From assembly GCA_027621555.1 (NCBI GenBank), contig JAQCBJ010000001.1, positions 1 through 64,000 of the forward strand: 64,000 nucleotides of DNA, in the 5' to 3' direction. The translations under genes and the position numbers were made by a program. Positions within the stretch are counted from its first letter, which is position 1, and each line of letters begins with the position of its first letter. Source of the stretch: Bacteroidota bacterium. GTDB lineage: Bacteria; Bacteroidota; Bacteroidia; Flavobacteriales_D; Sanyastnellaceae. Of the stretch, positions 52,988 through 62,403 are shown in pieces. A model generated the notes under the pieces. It was not told where the DNA came from. It saw only the letters and a list, made by a program, of their open reading frames with translations, and ran no database searches.

Positions 52988-55237
52988 TTAGCGCATCAGG
53001 TGAACGAATCCACGGAATTCTTCAGCCTGCGTATCGAATCCGGCGACTTTGATCACCCAATGGTACACTCCGTTGGGTGCAAAGTGGGTGCCGCCGTTGA
53101 CGTCTCCCATCCAGACTTCGTCCAGGTCCGTGCTGGTGTAGACCAATTCGCCCCAACGGTTGTAGATCCAAATCTCGAACAGGCGGACTTGCCGCCCGGT
53201 GATGGCGAACGCGTCGTTGATTCCATCGTTGTCCGGTGTGAAAGCGGTAGGGATGTAGAACAAGACATCCCCGTAAATGTCCATGATGGCGTTGTCCGTG
53301 CATCCAATGTCAGTTGTGACAAAGACTTGTGCTTCGTACGTGGACAAGCCGTCGTAACGGTGGGTGGGATTCCGCTCGTACGCCCATTCCCCATCGCCAA
53401 AATCCCATTGGTAGAAATACGCCCCTTCCGCGGGTTCCGCAGGATCCACCAACACGTCAAATTCGTAGGTGTCGTCTCCCAAGCTCTCTCGCAAAATGGT
53501 GGCTTTGACGGTTTGGACGTCCACTTGGGTCGAAGCAAACTCGGAGTAGTCGCAATTGTCGACGACCACCACTTCGTATTCGGTGCTGACGTCGGGGTCC
53601 ACCACGTGAAGGAGTTCCTCGTCGTTGAAGTCGTCCCACTGGATTTGGTACGGCGGCTGACCTCCTGCAATTTCAAGTTCTATGAATGCCGAGGCTCCGT
53701 TGCACAGCAAAGTGTCGTTGGGCATGGTGAGCTCCAGCGCTTCGTAGGGCACGTCGAACAAGCCCTGCAAATAGATCTCACGACCGCATCCGTCCTCCAA
53801 GTACACCTCCATCAGGGAAGTCGTCAAGGAACCGTACGTGACGCACTGGTCCGAACCGTAATCCACTCCGTTAATGGACCACGTGTAGTCCACAGGTGGG
53901 TAGGCGTAGGCCGGGTCTTGAATCAGCTCAATGCACACTTCCTCGGTCTGGTCGCAAGGCACCGTCACAAGTTCCGGCATGGTCGCCTCAAACGGTGGCG
54001 TGTCGTAGATGATGATGGTGATTTGGCTCTCAATGGTGCCGCTCACCACTTTCAAATTCAGGGTTTCGGTCCCTTCGTCAATGAAATCTTGAGGGACATC
54101 AAACGTCAAGGAGATGCCGTACTCCCCGATGGGGATGGCCGCAGAAGTAGGCAACCCCACCAGGTCTTGGTCCAGCGTGGCCTCAGAACCTGGAGCGGCA
54201 ATCAAGTCAAATGGAAACGGGAACAGAGAAGAAACTGCACAGGGTCGGCTGATGGTGATGGTGGAAGGTCCGCAATCCTCCCAAGCACAATAAATGATTT
54301 CGTCGTCGTCGGGATCGGGGTCGCACTCTGGCGACGCTTGGGCTTCGTACGTGGTTGGGATGGGGGAACCAAAGCTGCCTTCTTCCAGCATCACGATTGA
54401 ATCCAGCCAATCGTCACTGCCATCAGCAATCGCCAATTTAATGTGGTAGGTTTGACCACAGATTACAGGATAGACCGCGGTAAGCGTCGTTGTCCATCCT
54501 CGCATGCAAACATCTTCTTCCAGGTAATTGAAACTGCCCTCATCCCAGTTGCTGATGAAATACTCCGGGTTCAACGTTCCATTCACCGAGCTGATGGTGA
54601 TTGGCAATGGGGGCTCAGAATCGGGAACTCCTGCGATATTGATTGCCTGTCCAGGAAAAGCCGCTGGCGCATTGTACGGACCATCGATGCCCGCACCGGA
54701 CAGAAAGAAAGCGAAGACATCATTCCACTGAGTGTTTTCGTATCCAAAGTATTCGTTGGAAGCAAACACATAGTTGAAGCTGACGTAATCTCCTGCGGGG
54801 TCAAAATCGAACTCGAGTATGCACACGTCATTCACCGAACCAACATTAAAGTTTTGGTTTATCAAAGGAGGGACATCGTTCGCGATTTCCAACAAATCGT
54901 CGTCGGATGGCACTCCATAAGTACAATTCATGCATGTCGCTCCGCCACAATCAAGCGCTGCCGCATGTCCTGAACTGAGGACTAAGCCCGACTCAATCGG
55001 CAGTCCAGAGGCTATGCCATTCGAAGCATAGCCTATTTGCTCGGCGGAGCCAACGAACGAAATGTTGGTCGCGGTCACGCCCTCTCCCAGCAACACGTCG
55101 TTGACGTATTGGTCAATGGTGAGGCTTTGGTCCACGGTGACCTGCCCAACCGCCCATGAGCTTGCGGCAAGCAGGCCCAACATCACGAAGATCTTCAGGG
55201 AAAATGAAGACAGACGGAAAGAAAAAGGTGAAACCAT
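52988..55237 (-). CDS. secreted choice-of-anchor L protein with T9SS type B sorting domain
   Basis: The protein has 749 residues with a signal peptide (cut near WAVGQV). The N-terminal choice-of-anchor L domain (about 35-290) has GIASGLPIESGLVLSSGHAA and DYVSFNYVFASNEYFGYENT. Ig-like and PKD-like parts follow (about 300-650, with YFYQWDFGDGEWAYERNPTH). The type B tail is IPTAFTPDNDGINDAF with IYNRWGELVY. It should be exported by T9SS and act as a surface protein or adhesin. The 5' third of the gene appears lower in GC than the rest. Confidence 0.88.
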   Translation of the reverse strand: MVSPFSFRLSSFSLKIFVMLGLLAASSWAVGQVTVDQSLTIDQYVNDVLLGEGVTATNISFVGSAEQIGYASNGIASGLPIESGLVLSSGHAAALDCGGATCMNCTYGVPSDDDLLEIANDVPPLINQNFNVGSVNDVCILEFDFDPAGDYVSFNYVFASNEYFGYENTQWNDVFAFFLSGAGIDGPYNAPAAFPGQAINIAGVPDSEPPLPITISSVNGTLNPEYFISNWDEGSFNYLEEDVCMRGWTTTLTAVYPVICGQTYHIKLAIADGSDDWLDSIVMLEEGSFGSPIPTTYEAQASPECDPDPDDDEIIYCAWEDCGPSTITISRPCAVSSLFPFPFDLIAAPGSEATLDQDLVGLPTSAAIPIGEYGISLTFDVPQDFIDEGTETLNLKVVSGTIESQITIIIYDTPPFEATMPELVTVPCDQTEEVCIELIQDPAYAYPPVDYTWSINGVDYGSDQCVTYGSLTTSLMEVYLEDGCGREIYLQGLFDVPYEALELTMPNDTLLCNGASAFIELEIAGGQPPYQIQWDDFNDEELLHVVDPDVSTEYEVVVVDNCDYSEFASTQVDVQTVKATILRESLGDDTYEFDVLVDPAEPAEGAYFYQWDFGDGEWAYERNPTHRYDGLSTYEAQVFVTTDIGCTDNAIMDIYGDVLFYIPTAFTPDNDGINDAFAITGRQVRLFEIWIYNRWGELVYTSTDLDEVWMGDVNGGTHFAPNGVYHWVIKVAGFDTQAEEFRGFVHLMR

Positions 55238-55294
55238 AGGTCAGGAGCACTCGAGTTGCCCCCAAGATACGGGAAGTCGTCGAGGAAAAAACCC

Positions 55295-55798
55295 TCAGTT
55301 GAAATCAGACAGCGACCCCGACAACTTCTTCCGAGCGTGGAAGATGCGCGACTTCACGGTGCCCATGGGAATCTCCATTTCCGCGGCGATTTCATCGTAG
55401 TGGTACCCGTCGAGGAACATCGTGAATGGCTTGCGGAAATCCGGCTTCAATTCGTCGATCGCGCTCAAGATGTCCCCCTGATTGATCACCGTGGTTACGG
55501 TGTCGACGCGGTAGTCTTGGCTAGCGTTGATGAAATACTGGTTCTCCGTGCTGTCAAGAACGGTGTTCTGGAACTTCTTCCGCTTGTAGTTGTTGATGAA
55601 GATGTTCCGCATGATCGTGTAGAGCCACCCTTTCATGTTCGTCCCTTCCTTGAAGTTGTTCTTGTAGCGAAGGGCTTTCACCATGGTGTCTTGAACCAAG
55701 TCGTCGGCGTCTGCACCGTTTCGTGTGAAACCCAGGGCAAAACCGCGCAAGAAGTCAGATTGGCTGACGAGAAGTTGGTTGAATTCGAGCGTGCTCAT
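55295..55798 (-). CDS. ECF-type RNA polymerase sigma factor
   Basis: The protein has 167 residues. Sigma region 2 reads GADADDLVQDTMVKALRYKNNF and NMKGWLYTIMRNIFINNYKR. Region 4 reads KPFTMFLDGYHYDEIAAEME and IPMGTVKSRIFHARKKL. ATG 55798 gives a standard length. It lies downstream of the MerR/B12-like regulator gene on the same strand. That pair is common in Bacteroidota beside carotenoid genes, but none are present here. Confidence 0.93.
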   Translation of the reverse strand: MSTLEFNQLLVSQSDFLRGFALGFTRNGADADDLVQDTMVKALRYKNNFKEGTNMKGWLYTIMRNIFINNYKRKKFQNTVLDSTENQYFINASQDYRVDTVTTVINQGDILSAIDELKPDFRKPFTMFLDGYHYDEIAAEMEIPMGTVKSRIFHARKKLSGSLSDFN

Positions 55799-55944
55799 GA
55801 TCGATTTGTTTAACGATTCGAGGTAAAGATTAAACAACTTTCCCCTGAACACAACTTTTTGTTGAACTATTTTCAACTTTCATTCCACAAAACAACCTTA
55901 AGCCCTGAATAACAACGATTTAAAGTTCTGCAAAACGAGCTGAA

Positions 55945-56832
55945 TTAGAACAATCGCTGGACCAAGGCGCCTCCAGTGACATCGACTGTGACGCCTGGAG
56001 CAGGTTTTGCGGATTGGAATACGCTGCCCGCGAGGTGGAATTGCACCGCCGTTCCTTCAAACGTTCGCACGATGCGATCGATGTATTCCTGCGCCTGGTT
56101 TTCAGCCGGGTACGTGGTGCAATAGGTCACAAAGCGCGCCGTGGGGAATTGCCCCGCCACGTTGATGAGGTCGTCGAATGGGACGCTTTGGCCCAAGAAA
56201 ATGCTTCGCCGGCCATGTGCCCTGCACAATTGGTGCACAAACAGGAGAGAAATGTCATGGATTTCGCGCTCCGGCAAGTACAGGACGAGCACCTCCCCCG
56301 AATCCTTTTCCGATTCCAAGGGGGTGTTGTGAATTTGGGCAAAGAGCATTTGACGGAGCAAATTGCTCATGAAGTGCTCGTTTGCGGGGCAAATGGCGTT
56401 GGTCAACCACAAAACCCCGACTTCCGCGAGAAAAGGCAAGCAGACGCGAAGCACGGTCGTTTCAAATCCAAGACGCGTGATGCTCTCGTCCATCGTTTGA
56501 CGAAACAGCACCTCATCGTATGACATCATGGCCACCTTCAGGCGTTGCTGCGCAACCAGTTCCTCTCCATTCTCCGACACCGCCGGACCTTTTTGGATGG
56601 CGGACACCAATTGCATCTCCGACATGGTGGCCACCTTGGAAATCTTGAGCCCGCGGTCCACCAAAAGACTCACGTTTAGCAGACGCTTGAGATCGTCGCC
56701 CGAATACGTCCGGATGTTGGTTTCCGAACGTTCAGGATGCAACAGATCGTACCGTTGCTCCCAAATGCGAATGGTATGCGCCTTGACCCCCGTCAGATTT
56801 TCGAGGTCTTTGATGGAAAATTCCTGCTTCAC
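55945..56832 (-). CDS. MerR-family regulator with B12-binding-like C-terminal domain
   Basis: Assuming the GTG start at 56832, the protein has 295 residues. The MerR winged helix reads FSIKDLENLTGVKAHTIRIW with EQRYDLL and a wing at SETNIRTYSGDDLKRLLNV. The rest resembles the cobalamin-binding regulators CarH/LitR. There is a helical part with ICPANEHFMSNLLRQ, then EREIHDISLLFVHQLC with the His that can ligate B12 in relatives, and the FLGQSVPFDDLI loop. Such proteins can act as light or B12 sensors. A longer ATG start at 56916 would overlap the divergent gene start and is less likely. Confidence 0.82.
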   Translation of the reverse strand: MKQEFSIKDLENLTGVKAHTIRIWEQRYDLLHPERSETNIRTYSGDDLKRLLNVSLLVDRGLKISKVATMSEMQLVSAIQKGPAVSENGEELVAQQRLKVAMMSYDEVLFRQTMDESITRLGFETTVLRVCLPFLAEVGVLWLTNAICPANEHFMSNLLRQMLFAQIHNTPLESEKDSGEVLVLYLPEREIHDISLLFVHQLCRAHGRRSIFLGQSVPFDDLINVAGQFPTARFVTYCTTYPAENQAQEYIDRIVRTFEGTAVQFHLAGSVFQSAKPAPGVTVDVTGGALVQRLF

Positions 56833-56902
56833 GCCGATTTCCTGATGATTGTGAGGAGTACTTCTCCAAGGAACACCTGACGGAGCGTTTTGGTTCACAT
56901 CA

Positions 56903-56910
56903 TAAGTTTG
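56903..56910 (+). promoter_or_regulatory. -7 box TAAGTTTG for the GlmU-like gene
   Basis: Exact TAnnTTTG with four bases between it and ATG 56915. Confidence 0.65.
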
Positions 56911-56914
56911 TGGC

Positions 56915-58018
56915 ATGACAGCTTCTTGCTTTTTGGACGTCGATCCAAATTTTGCTCTTTACCCGTTGAACGTCTTTCGCGACGAACCAACGCTGCATTT
57001 TGGAGTGAGGTCAATTGCAAATCAATGGCAAGAAGTCCTTCAGTCCAAACCCCACCTCCGCGTCCACACTCGCCTCCTTCCAACGGCCAGCAACGTTCGG
57101 AGGGTGTTGTCGTTGGCGGCGGACACAGCTTGGAAACGCAACGACTCGGTCGTGGCCGTCCACGGGGGCAATTTGGCAACGGAAGTCGAATTGGGGGAGC
57201 CTGAGATGCTCCGCAATTGCGGAGATTTGTTTGAGCAAGTGGCGCAAGGCCTTGAGGCCGACCTTGAACGACTGAAACTGGCGTGGCGCCTTCGAACCCT
57301 GAGCGAAGACGAGCGGGACGCCTGGGCCTCGCGAGGGATTGTGGTGAACGGGGCGATGGACCGCATCCACCTTGGCCCTGGCGCGAAGTTGCGCGACGGC
57401 TCGTACAACACAGAATCCGGTGACATTGTGATTGGTCCCTCCGCTGAAGTCATGGAAGGGTGCCGAATTCGCGGACCGTTTGCGTTGGGTGAAGGGTCGA
57501 CGCTGCGGATGGGCTCGTTGGTGTACGGTCCGACCACCATTGGCAAGGGCTGCAAAGTAGGAGGCGAAGTGAGCAACGTGGTGATCCACGACTATTCGAA
57601 CAAGGCCCACGGAGGCTTTCTGGGCAACTCGGTCTTGGGATCGTGGTGCAACCTCGGAGCGGAGACGACCTGCAGCAACCTGAAAAACACGTACGGACAC
57701 ATTGCCGAATGGAACGCCTCGTCGCAATCGTTTGAGAGCCAAGGCCGGACGTTTTGCGGATTGATCATGGGCGACCACAGCAAAACGGCCATCCACACGG
57801 CGTTCAGCACCGCGACAGTGGTGGGGCCGATGTGCAACGTCTTTGGCGACGCTACCCCTCCGCGCCACCTCCCGCCCTTTTCCTGGGGCTGCGAGGGCGA
57901 AACACACGACCTCGAACGCGCACTTGATACCGCGCGCAAGGTGATGGCTCGCCGCTCCGTGGAAATGCCCGAGGCCGTCGAAGCGCGCATTCGCCAAGCG
58001 TTTGGGGAGCGTTCGTGA
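56915..58018 (+). CDS. GlmU-like sugar-nucleotidyltransferase/acetyltransferase (alternate bacterial form)
   Basis: The protein has 367 residues. The N-terminal part (about 1-130) starts LDVDPNFALYPLNVFRDEPT and is short and poorly conserved versus normal nucleotidyltransferases. The C-terminal left-handed beta helix (about 145-320) shows hexapeptide rungs (GPSAEVMEGCRIRGPFALGE, TIGKGCKVGGEVSNVVI) and NVFGDATPPRHLPPF. This matches the alternate GlmU of Bacteroidota, thought to make UDP-GlcNAc for peptidoglycan and lipid A. Substrates are inferred from the family. Lon follows after about 115 bases. Confidence 0.85.
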   Translation: MTASCFLDVDPNFALYPLNVFRDEPTLHFGVRSIANQWQEVLQSKPHLRVHTRLLPTASNVRRVLSLAADTAWKRNDSVVAVHGGNLATEVELGEPEMLRNCGDLFEQVAQGLEADLERLKLAWRLRTLSEDERDAWASRGIVVNGAMDRIHLGPGAKLRDGSYNTESGDIVIGPSAEVMEGCRIRGPFALGEGSTLRMGSLVYGPTTIGKGCKVGGEVSNVVIHDYSNKAHGGFLGNSVLGSWCNLGAETTCSNLKNTYGHIAEWNASSQSFESQGRTFCGLIMGDHSKTAIHTAFSTATVVGPMCNVFGDATPPRHLPPFSWGCEGETHDLERALDTARKVMARRSVEMPEAVEARIRQAFGERS

Positions 58019-58133
58019 GGTTTGGAACCTGACATCCTGTCGTGCGGGCCAGAGATTCCTGCCGTTCTGAACAACGAACTGGACAGGTTGGCGTTTGTTT
58101 TGTCAGGGAAGAGGGTGCTGAGGCGATTGGCAC

Positions 58134-60590
58134 ATGATTTGTCTCTTCCACGACACGAACCTGAAGGCCATGCGACTGAGCGACATCCAAGACCAAGATT
58201 TCATTCCCATCCTGACCGAAGAGGATGAAACCGCCATGCAAGAAAAGGAGGTGCCCGAGGTGCTTCCTCTTCTCTCCTTGCGCAACACTGTGTTGTTTCC
58301 TGGCGTGGTCATCCCCATCAGCGTGGGACGAGACCGCAGCGTTCGGTTGATCCGGGAAGCGAACAAATCGGAGTCGCTGATCGGCGTCGTGAGCCAAAAA
58401 GAAGACGACACGGAAGTCCCAGGCCCGGACGACCTCAACAAAGTGGGCACGGTCGCCCGCATCCTGAAAATGCTCAAGATGCCCGACGGAACCAACACGG
58501 TCATCCTTCAGGGCCAGCAGCGCTTCCGCTGGACGGAAGTCATTCAGGAGGAGCCCTACCACAAAGCCCGAGTTGAAGGCTACGGTGGCATCGACGAACC
58601 TCTGCCGGAAAAGGAAGGCCAAGCCATGATGGAGAGCCTCCGCGACTTGTCCGTCGAAATCATCGAGATGAACCCCAACATCCCCACGGAAGCGGCGGAG
58701 GCCATCAAGGGAATCGATCGTTTGGGCTTCTTGGTGAATTTCATCGGCAGCAACATGCAGGTCGAAGTGGAAGACAAGCAAGCCATCCTCGAAGAAGTCG
58801 ACTTGCGTGAGCGCGCCCAAAAGGTGCTTGAACTTCTGCACAAGGAGAAGCAGATGCTGTCGCTCAAGCAGGACATCCAGCGCAAAGTCAAGACGGACCT
58901 CGATCAGCAGCAACGGGAGTTCTTCCTGCATCAGCAGATGAAGACCATCCAAGAGGAATTGGGCTCAAACCCGCTGAAGGAAGAAGTGTTGGAGAAGCGC
59001 GCCAAAGCCGCCACCAAGGACTGGCCGGAGCATGCGAAGGAGGCCTTCGACAAAGAAATCGGCAAGCTCGAGCGCATGAATCCGCAAGCGAGCGAATACA
59101 GCGTGCAGGCCAACTACTTGGACACCTTGCTGGATTTGCCGTGGAACGAAACCTCCGACGACAACTTCGATTTGAAGCATGCGCAAGCGGTGTTGGACGA
59201 GGATCACTACGGACTGGAGAAGGTCAAAGAGCGCATCATCGAGCACCTTGCTGTTTTGAAAATCAAAGGGGACCTGAAAGCGCCCATCTTGTGCTTGTAC
59301 GGCCCTCCGGGCGTGGGCAAGACGTCGCTCGGACGCAGCATTGCAGAAGCGCTGGGCAGGAAGTACGTGCGCATGAGCCTAGGTGGGCTGCGCGACGAAG
59401 CGGAAATTCGGGGACACCGCAAAACCTACATCGGAGCCATGCCCGGGCGCGTGCTCCAGAATTTGAAGAAGGCCGGGACCAGCAATCCGCTTTTCGTGTT
59501 GGATGAAATCGACAAGCTTGGTCGCGACCACCACGGCGACCCCTCTTCTGCCCTGCTCGAGGTGCTTGACCCAGAACAGAACCACACCTTTCACGACAAT
59601 TACCTCGACCTCGACTACGACCTCAGCAAGGTCATGTTCCTCGCCACGTGCAACGACCTGAGCACCATTCAGCCGGCATTGCGCGACCGCATGGAGATCA
59701 TCGACGTCAGCGGGTACACCTTGGAAGAGAAGGTCCAAATCGGCAAGCGCCACCTCCTCCCCAAGCACCTGAACGAATCGGGTCTCGCGCCCGCCCAATT
59801 GAAAGTGCCCGTGACGACCATTCAATCGGTGGTCGAACAATACACCAACGAAAGTGGGGTTCGTGGGCTGGACAAGCGACTGGCTAAAATCGTGCGGCAC
59901 CGCGCGAAGCAGCTCGCCCTCGAAGAAGCGCACGAGGTTGAAATTGGCCAGGACGACTTGCACGGGATCCTCGGGATCGCCCGGGAGAAGGACCGCTACG
60001 AAGGAAACGACGTGGCGGGCGTGGTGACGGGTCTGGCGTGGACGCCGCGGGGTGGCGACATCCTGTTCATCGAATCGTCACTGACCTCCGGCACTGGCAA
60101 ATTGACGCTGACCGGAAACCTCGGCGACGTCATGAAGGAGTCGGCCATCATTGCCCTGCAACATTTGAAGGCCCATGCGGATTGGTTGGGACTGACGCCG
60201 GACGTGTTTGACAAGTGGAACGTGCACATCCACGTGCCGCAGGGCGCCATTCCCAAGGACGGGCCGAGCGCGGGCGTGACCATGTTGACGGCCCTCGCCA
60301 GTGCCTTTACCCAGCGCAAAGTCCGCAAATACCTCGCCATGAGTGGCGAAATCACCTTGCGTGGCCAAGTGCTCCCCGTCGGAGGCATTCAGGAAAAAAT
60401 CCTGGCCGCCAAGCGCGCAGGCATTCGCGAAATCATTTTGTGCGAACGCAACCGCCAAGACATCGAGGACATCAACCCGCGCTACATCAAGGGGTTGACC
60501 TTTACGTACGTCTCGCACATGCGAGAAGTGGTCGACCGTGCGTTGTTGGGGCAACATGTTGAACACCCGTTGCGCATCGTCTCGTCCTAA
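58134..60590 (+). CDS. lon: ATP-dependent Lon protease
   Basis: The protein has 818 residues. The N-terminal substrate domain has [19 protein letters not shown]. The AAA+ module has Walker [10 protein letters not shown] and Walker [14 protein letters not shown], and the C-terminal Ser-Lys protease domain has [11 protein letters not shown] with the catalytic Ser and a downstream Lys in [14 protein letters not shown]. It degrades misfolded and regulatory proteins. ATG 58134 gives 12 more residues than the alternative ATG 58170; neither has a clear TAnnTTTG box. The porQ gene follows after ten bases. Confidence 0.95.
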   Translation: MICLFHDTNLKAMRLSDIQDQDFIPILTEEDETAMQEKEVPEVLPLLSLRNTVLFPGVVIPISVGRDRSVRLIREANKSESLIGVVSQKEDDTEVPGPDDLNKVGTVARILKMLKMPDGTNTVILQGQQRFRWTEVIQEEPYHKARVEGYGGIDEPLPEKEGQAMMESLRDLSVEIIEMNPNIPTEAAEAIKGIDRLGFLVNFIGSNMQVEVEDKQAILEEVDLRERAQKVLELLHKEKQMLSLKQDIQRKVKTDLDQQQREFFLHQQMKTIQEELGSNPLKEEVLEKRAKAATKDWPEHAKEAFDKEIGKLERMNPQASEYSVQANYLDTLLDLPWNETSDDNFDLKHAQAVLDEDHYGLEKVKERIIEHLAVLKIKGDLKAPILCLYGPPGVGKTSLGRSIAEALGRKYVRMSLGGLRDEAEIRGHRKTYIGAMPGRVLQNLKKAGTSNPLFVLDEIDKLGRDHHGDPSSALLEVLDPEQNHTFHDNYLDLDYDLSKVMFLATCNDLSTIQPALRDRMEIIDVSGYTLEEKVQIGKRHLLPKHLNESGLAPAQLKVPVTTIQSVVEQYTNESGVRGLDKRLAKIVRHRAKQLALEEAHEVEIGQDDLHGILGIAREKDRYEGNDVAGVVTGLAWTPRGGDILFIESSLTSGTGKLTLTGNLGDVMKESAIIALQHLKAHADWLGLTPDVFDKWNVHIHVPQGAIPKDGPSAGVTMLTALASAFTQRKVRKYLAMSGEITLRGQVLPVGGIQEKILAAKRAGIREIILCERNRQDIEDINPRYIKGLTFTYVSHMREVVDRALLGQHVEHPLRIVSS

Positions 60591-60600
60591 CTTGCACCTC

Positions 60601-61671
60601 ATGCTTCGCCTCTCCTCCCGTTCTGCTGGCCTCGTCTTGGTGGCCTTTTGCTCGTGGGGAGCGAATGCCCAAACCCCAACCGACGTCCCCACCTCCCTCG
60701 CTTGGGACCTGGCGGCGGACGCCCGCAACGCCGCCTTGGGGGGACTGGACGTGGCTCCGATTCAGGGAGACGGATGGAGTGCCGTCCTGCACCCAGCAGC
60801 CATCGACTCCACGGTCAGCCAGGACATCTACACGTCGTACCTCGATTACTTCGCAGGCATCCGTGGCGGTGCCGTGGCGGTGCCCCTCGCGCCGACCGGG
60901 CGACGCGCCTCGTACGTCGGCATCCGGTTCGCGTCCTACGGTTCCTTTGAAGGAACGTCGGCCGCGGGAGACCCCACCGGCACGTTTTCAGGAGGCGATT
61001 ACGCGGCGCAGTACGGCACCTCGTGGGTGCTCGACACGCTCTGGGTGGTTGGCGTCTCGGGATACGCGGGGCTTCGCAACCTCGAGCAGGTCAACGCGGG
61101 CGTGCTCGGCGCCGACCTCGGGGTGGTGCGCCGGTCTCGGAACGGGCACGGCGCGGTCGGCCTCTTGATTTCGAACCTGGGCTTCCAACAAGACTTCTCC
61201 GGCATCATGCCCGAGGGCCGTCTCCCCCACAACGTGCAGTTGGGACTGACCCAAGGATTCCCCAACGCGCCGTTCACCTTCCACCTGCGCCTCCAGCGCC
61301 TTGAAACGTGGGAGCTCGCGCCGGAGGGCACGTACGACGACCTCTACGACCCACTGACGGGCGAGGTCATTCCCAACGACACGTGGGTGTGGGGCGATAA
61401 ATTTTTTCGTCACGTGACTGGAGGCGTCACCCTCAACCTCAGCCCGCAGCTTCGCGGGTACATCGGGTACAACCACCAACGCCAAAAAACCATGGCGGCC
61501 GCCGGCCGCACCGGGGTGAATGGGATGTCCCTTGGGGTGCGTGGCCGGTTCCGGAATTTGGACTTCAGCCTCGCGCGAAGCGTGTACCATTTTGCCGGTT
61601 CGTCCACGCATTTGGGCTTGGTGTTGCAACTGCCCAAATCACGCGCCAATTCCCCCTCCGTCACCCCCTGA
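60601..61671 (+). CDS. porQ: type IX secretion system protein PorQ
   Basis: The protein has 356 residues with a signal peptide (cut near WGANAQT). The beta-barrel-like sequence starts SLAWDLAADARNAALGGLDV, continues SAVLHPAAIDST, and contains strands with alternating hydrophobic residues and NPDTWVWGDKF-like turns (residue 258 onward). It resembles PorQ, an outer-membrane T9SS component that with PorU, PorV and PorZ attaches cargo to the surface. The order lon-porQ-cmk fits other Bacteroidota. The T9SS cargo genes of this window need such machinery. Confidence 0.85.
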   Translation: MLRLSSRSAGLVLVAFCSWGANAQTPTDVPTSLAWDLAADARNAALGGLDVAPIQGDGWSAVLHPAAIDSTVSQDIYTSYLDYFAGIRGGAVAVPLAPTGRRASYVGIRFASYGSFEGTSAAGDPTGTFSGGDYAAQYGTSWVLDTLWVVGVSGYAGLRNLEQVNAGVLGADLGVVRRSRNGHGAVGLLISNLGFQQDFSGIMPEGRLPHNVQLGLTQGFPNAPFTFHLRLQRLETWELAPEGTYDDLYDPLTGEVIPNDTWVWGDKFFRHVTGGVTLNLSPQLRGYIGYNHQRQKTMAAAGRTGVNGMSLGVRGRFRNLDFSLARSVYHFAGSSTHLGLVLQLPKSRANSPSVTP

Positions 61672-61689
61672 TTTTCAGCGGGAGCATCC

Positions 61690-61697
61690 TATCTTCG
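61690..61697 (+). promoter_or_regulatory. -7 box TATCTTCG for cmk
   Basis: One mismatch to TAnnTTTG, ending four bases before ATG 61702. It lies about 20 bases after the porQ stop, so cmk may also have its own promoter. Confidence 0.5.
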
Positions 61698-61701
61698 ACG
61701 C

Positions 61702-62403
61702 ATGGGGAGAAGCCGAATCAACATCGCCATTGACGGCCATTCAAGTGCTGGCAAAAGCACCATGGCCAAGTCGTTGGCCAAGGAGTTGAACTACGTCTAC
61801 GTCGACACCGGAGCCATGTACCGTGCTGCCACCCTGCACGCGATGCGGGAACGGAGCGTGGTGGACACCGCGGTGAACGAAGTGGGCCTGCGGGCTGGGC
61901 TGGACCGGATGTTTTTGGCCTTCCGCTACAACCCCCAAACCGAACAGTCCGAGATCCACCTCAACGGCATCAACGTCGAAAAGGAAATTCGGACCATGGA
62001 AGTGGCGTCCAAAGTGAGCCTCGTGGCGCGGGTGCCGGAAGTGCGCACCAAGTTGGTGGCCATCCAGCAACGCATGGCCGAAGCCGGCGGTGTGGTGATG
62101 GACGGCCGAGACATTGGTACGGTGGTGCTTCCCCAGGCAGAACTGAAGATTTTCATGACCGCGGATCCGGAAACACGTGCGTACAGACGCCTGCGCGAGT
62201 TGCAACAAAGCGGCAAAAGCGTCAGCTACGACGAGGTGCTCGACAACGTGTTGGAGCGCGACCGCATCGACTCGGAACGCGCCGTGGCGCCGCTCCGCCA
62301 AGCCGACGACGCGGTGGTGGTGGACAACAGCGAATTGACCGTCGAGGAACAGTTCAATTTCCTCGTGACGTTGGCTCGAACCCGCATGGAGGAGCTCGGT
62401 TGA
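61702..62403 (+). CDS. cmk: cytidylate kinase
   Basis: The protein has 233 residues. The P-loop reads DGHSSAGKSTMAK, followed by YVYVDTGAMYRA and VVMDGRDIGTVV with the NMP-binding residues, then FMTADPETRAYRRLRELQ. It phosphorylates CMP and dCMP with ATP. The stop overlaps the ATG of the GH3 lipoprotein (TGATG), indicating translational coupling. Confidence 0.95.
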   Translation: MGRSRINIAIDGHSSAGKSTMAKSLAKELNYVYVDTGAMYRAATLHAMRERSVVDTAVNEVGLRAGLDRMFLAFRYNPQTEQSEIHLNGINVEKEIRTMEVASKVSLVARVPEVRTKLVAIQQRMAEAGGVVMDGRDIGTVVLPQAELKIFMTADPETRAYRRLRELQQSGKSVSYDEVLDNVLERDRIDSERAVAPLRQADDAVVVDNSELTVEEQFNFLVTLARTRMEELG

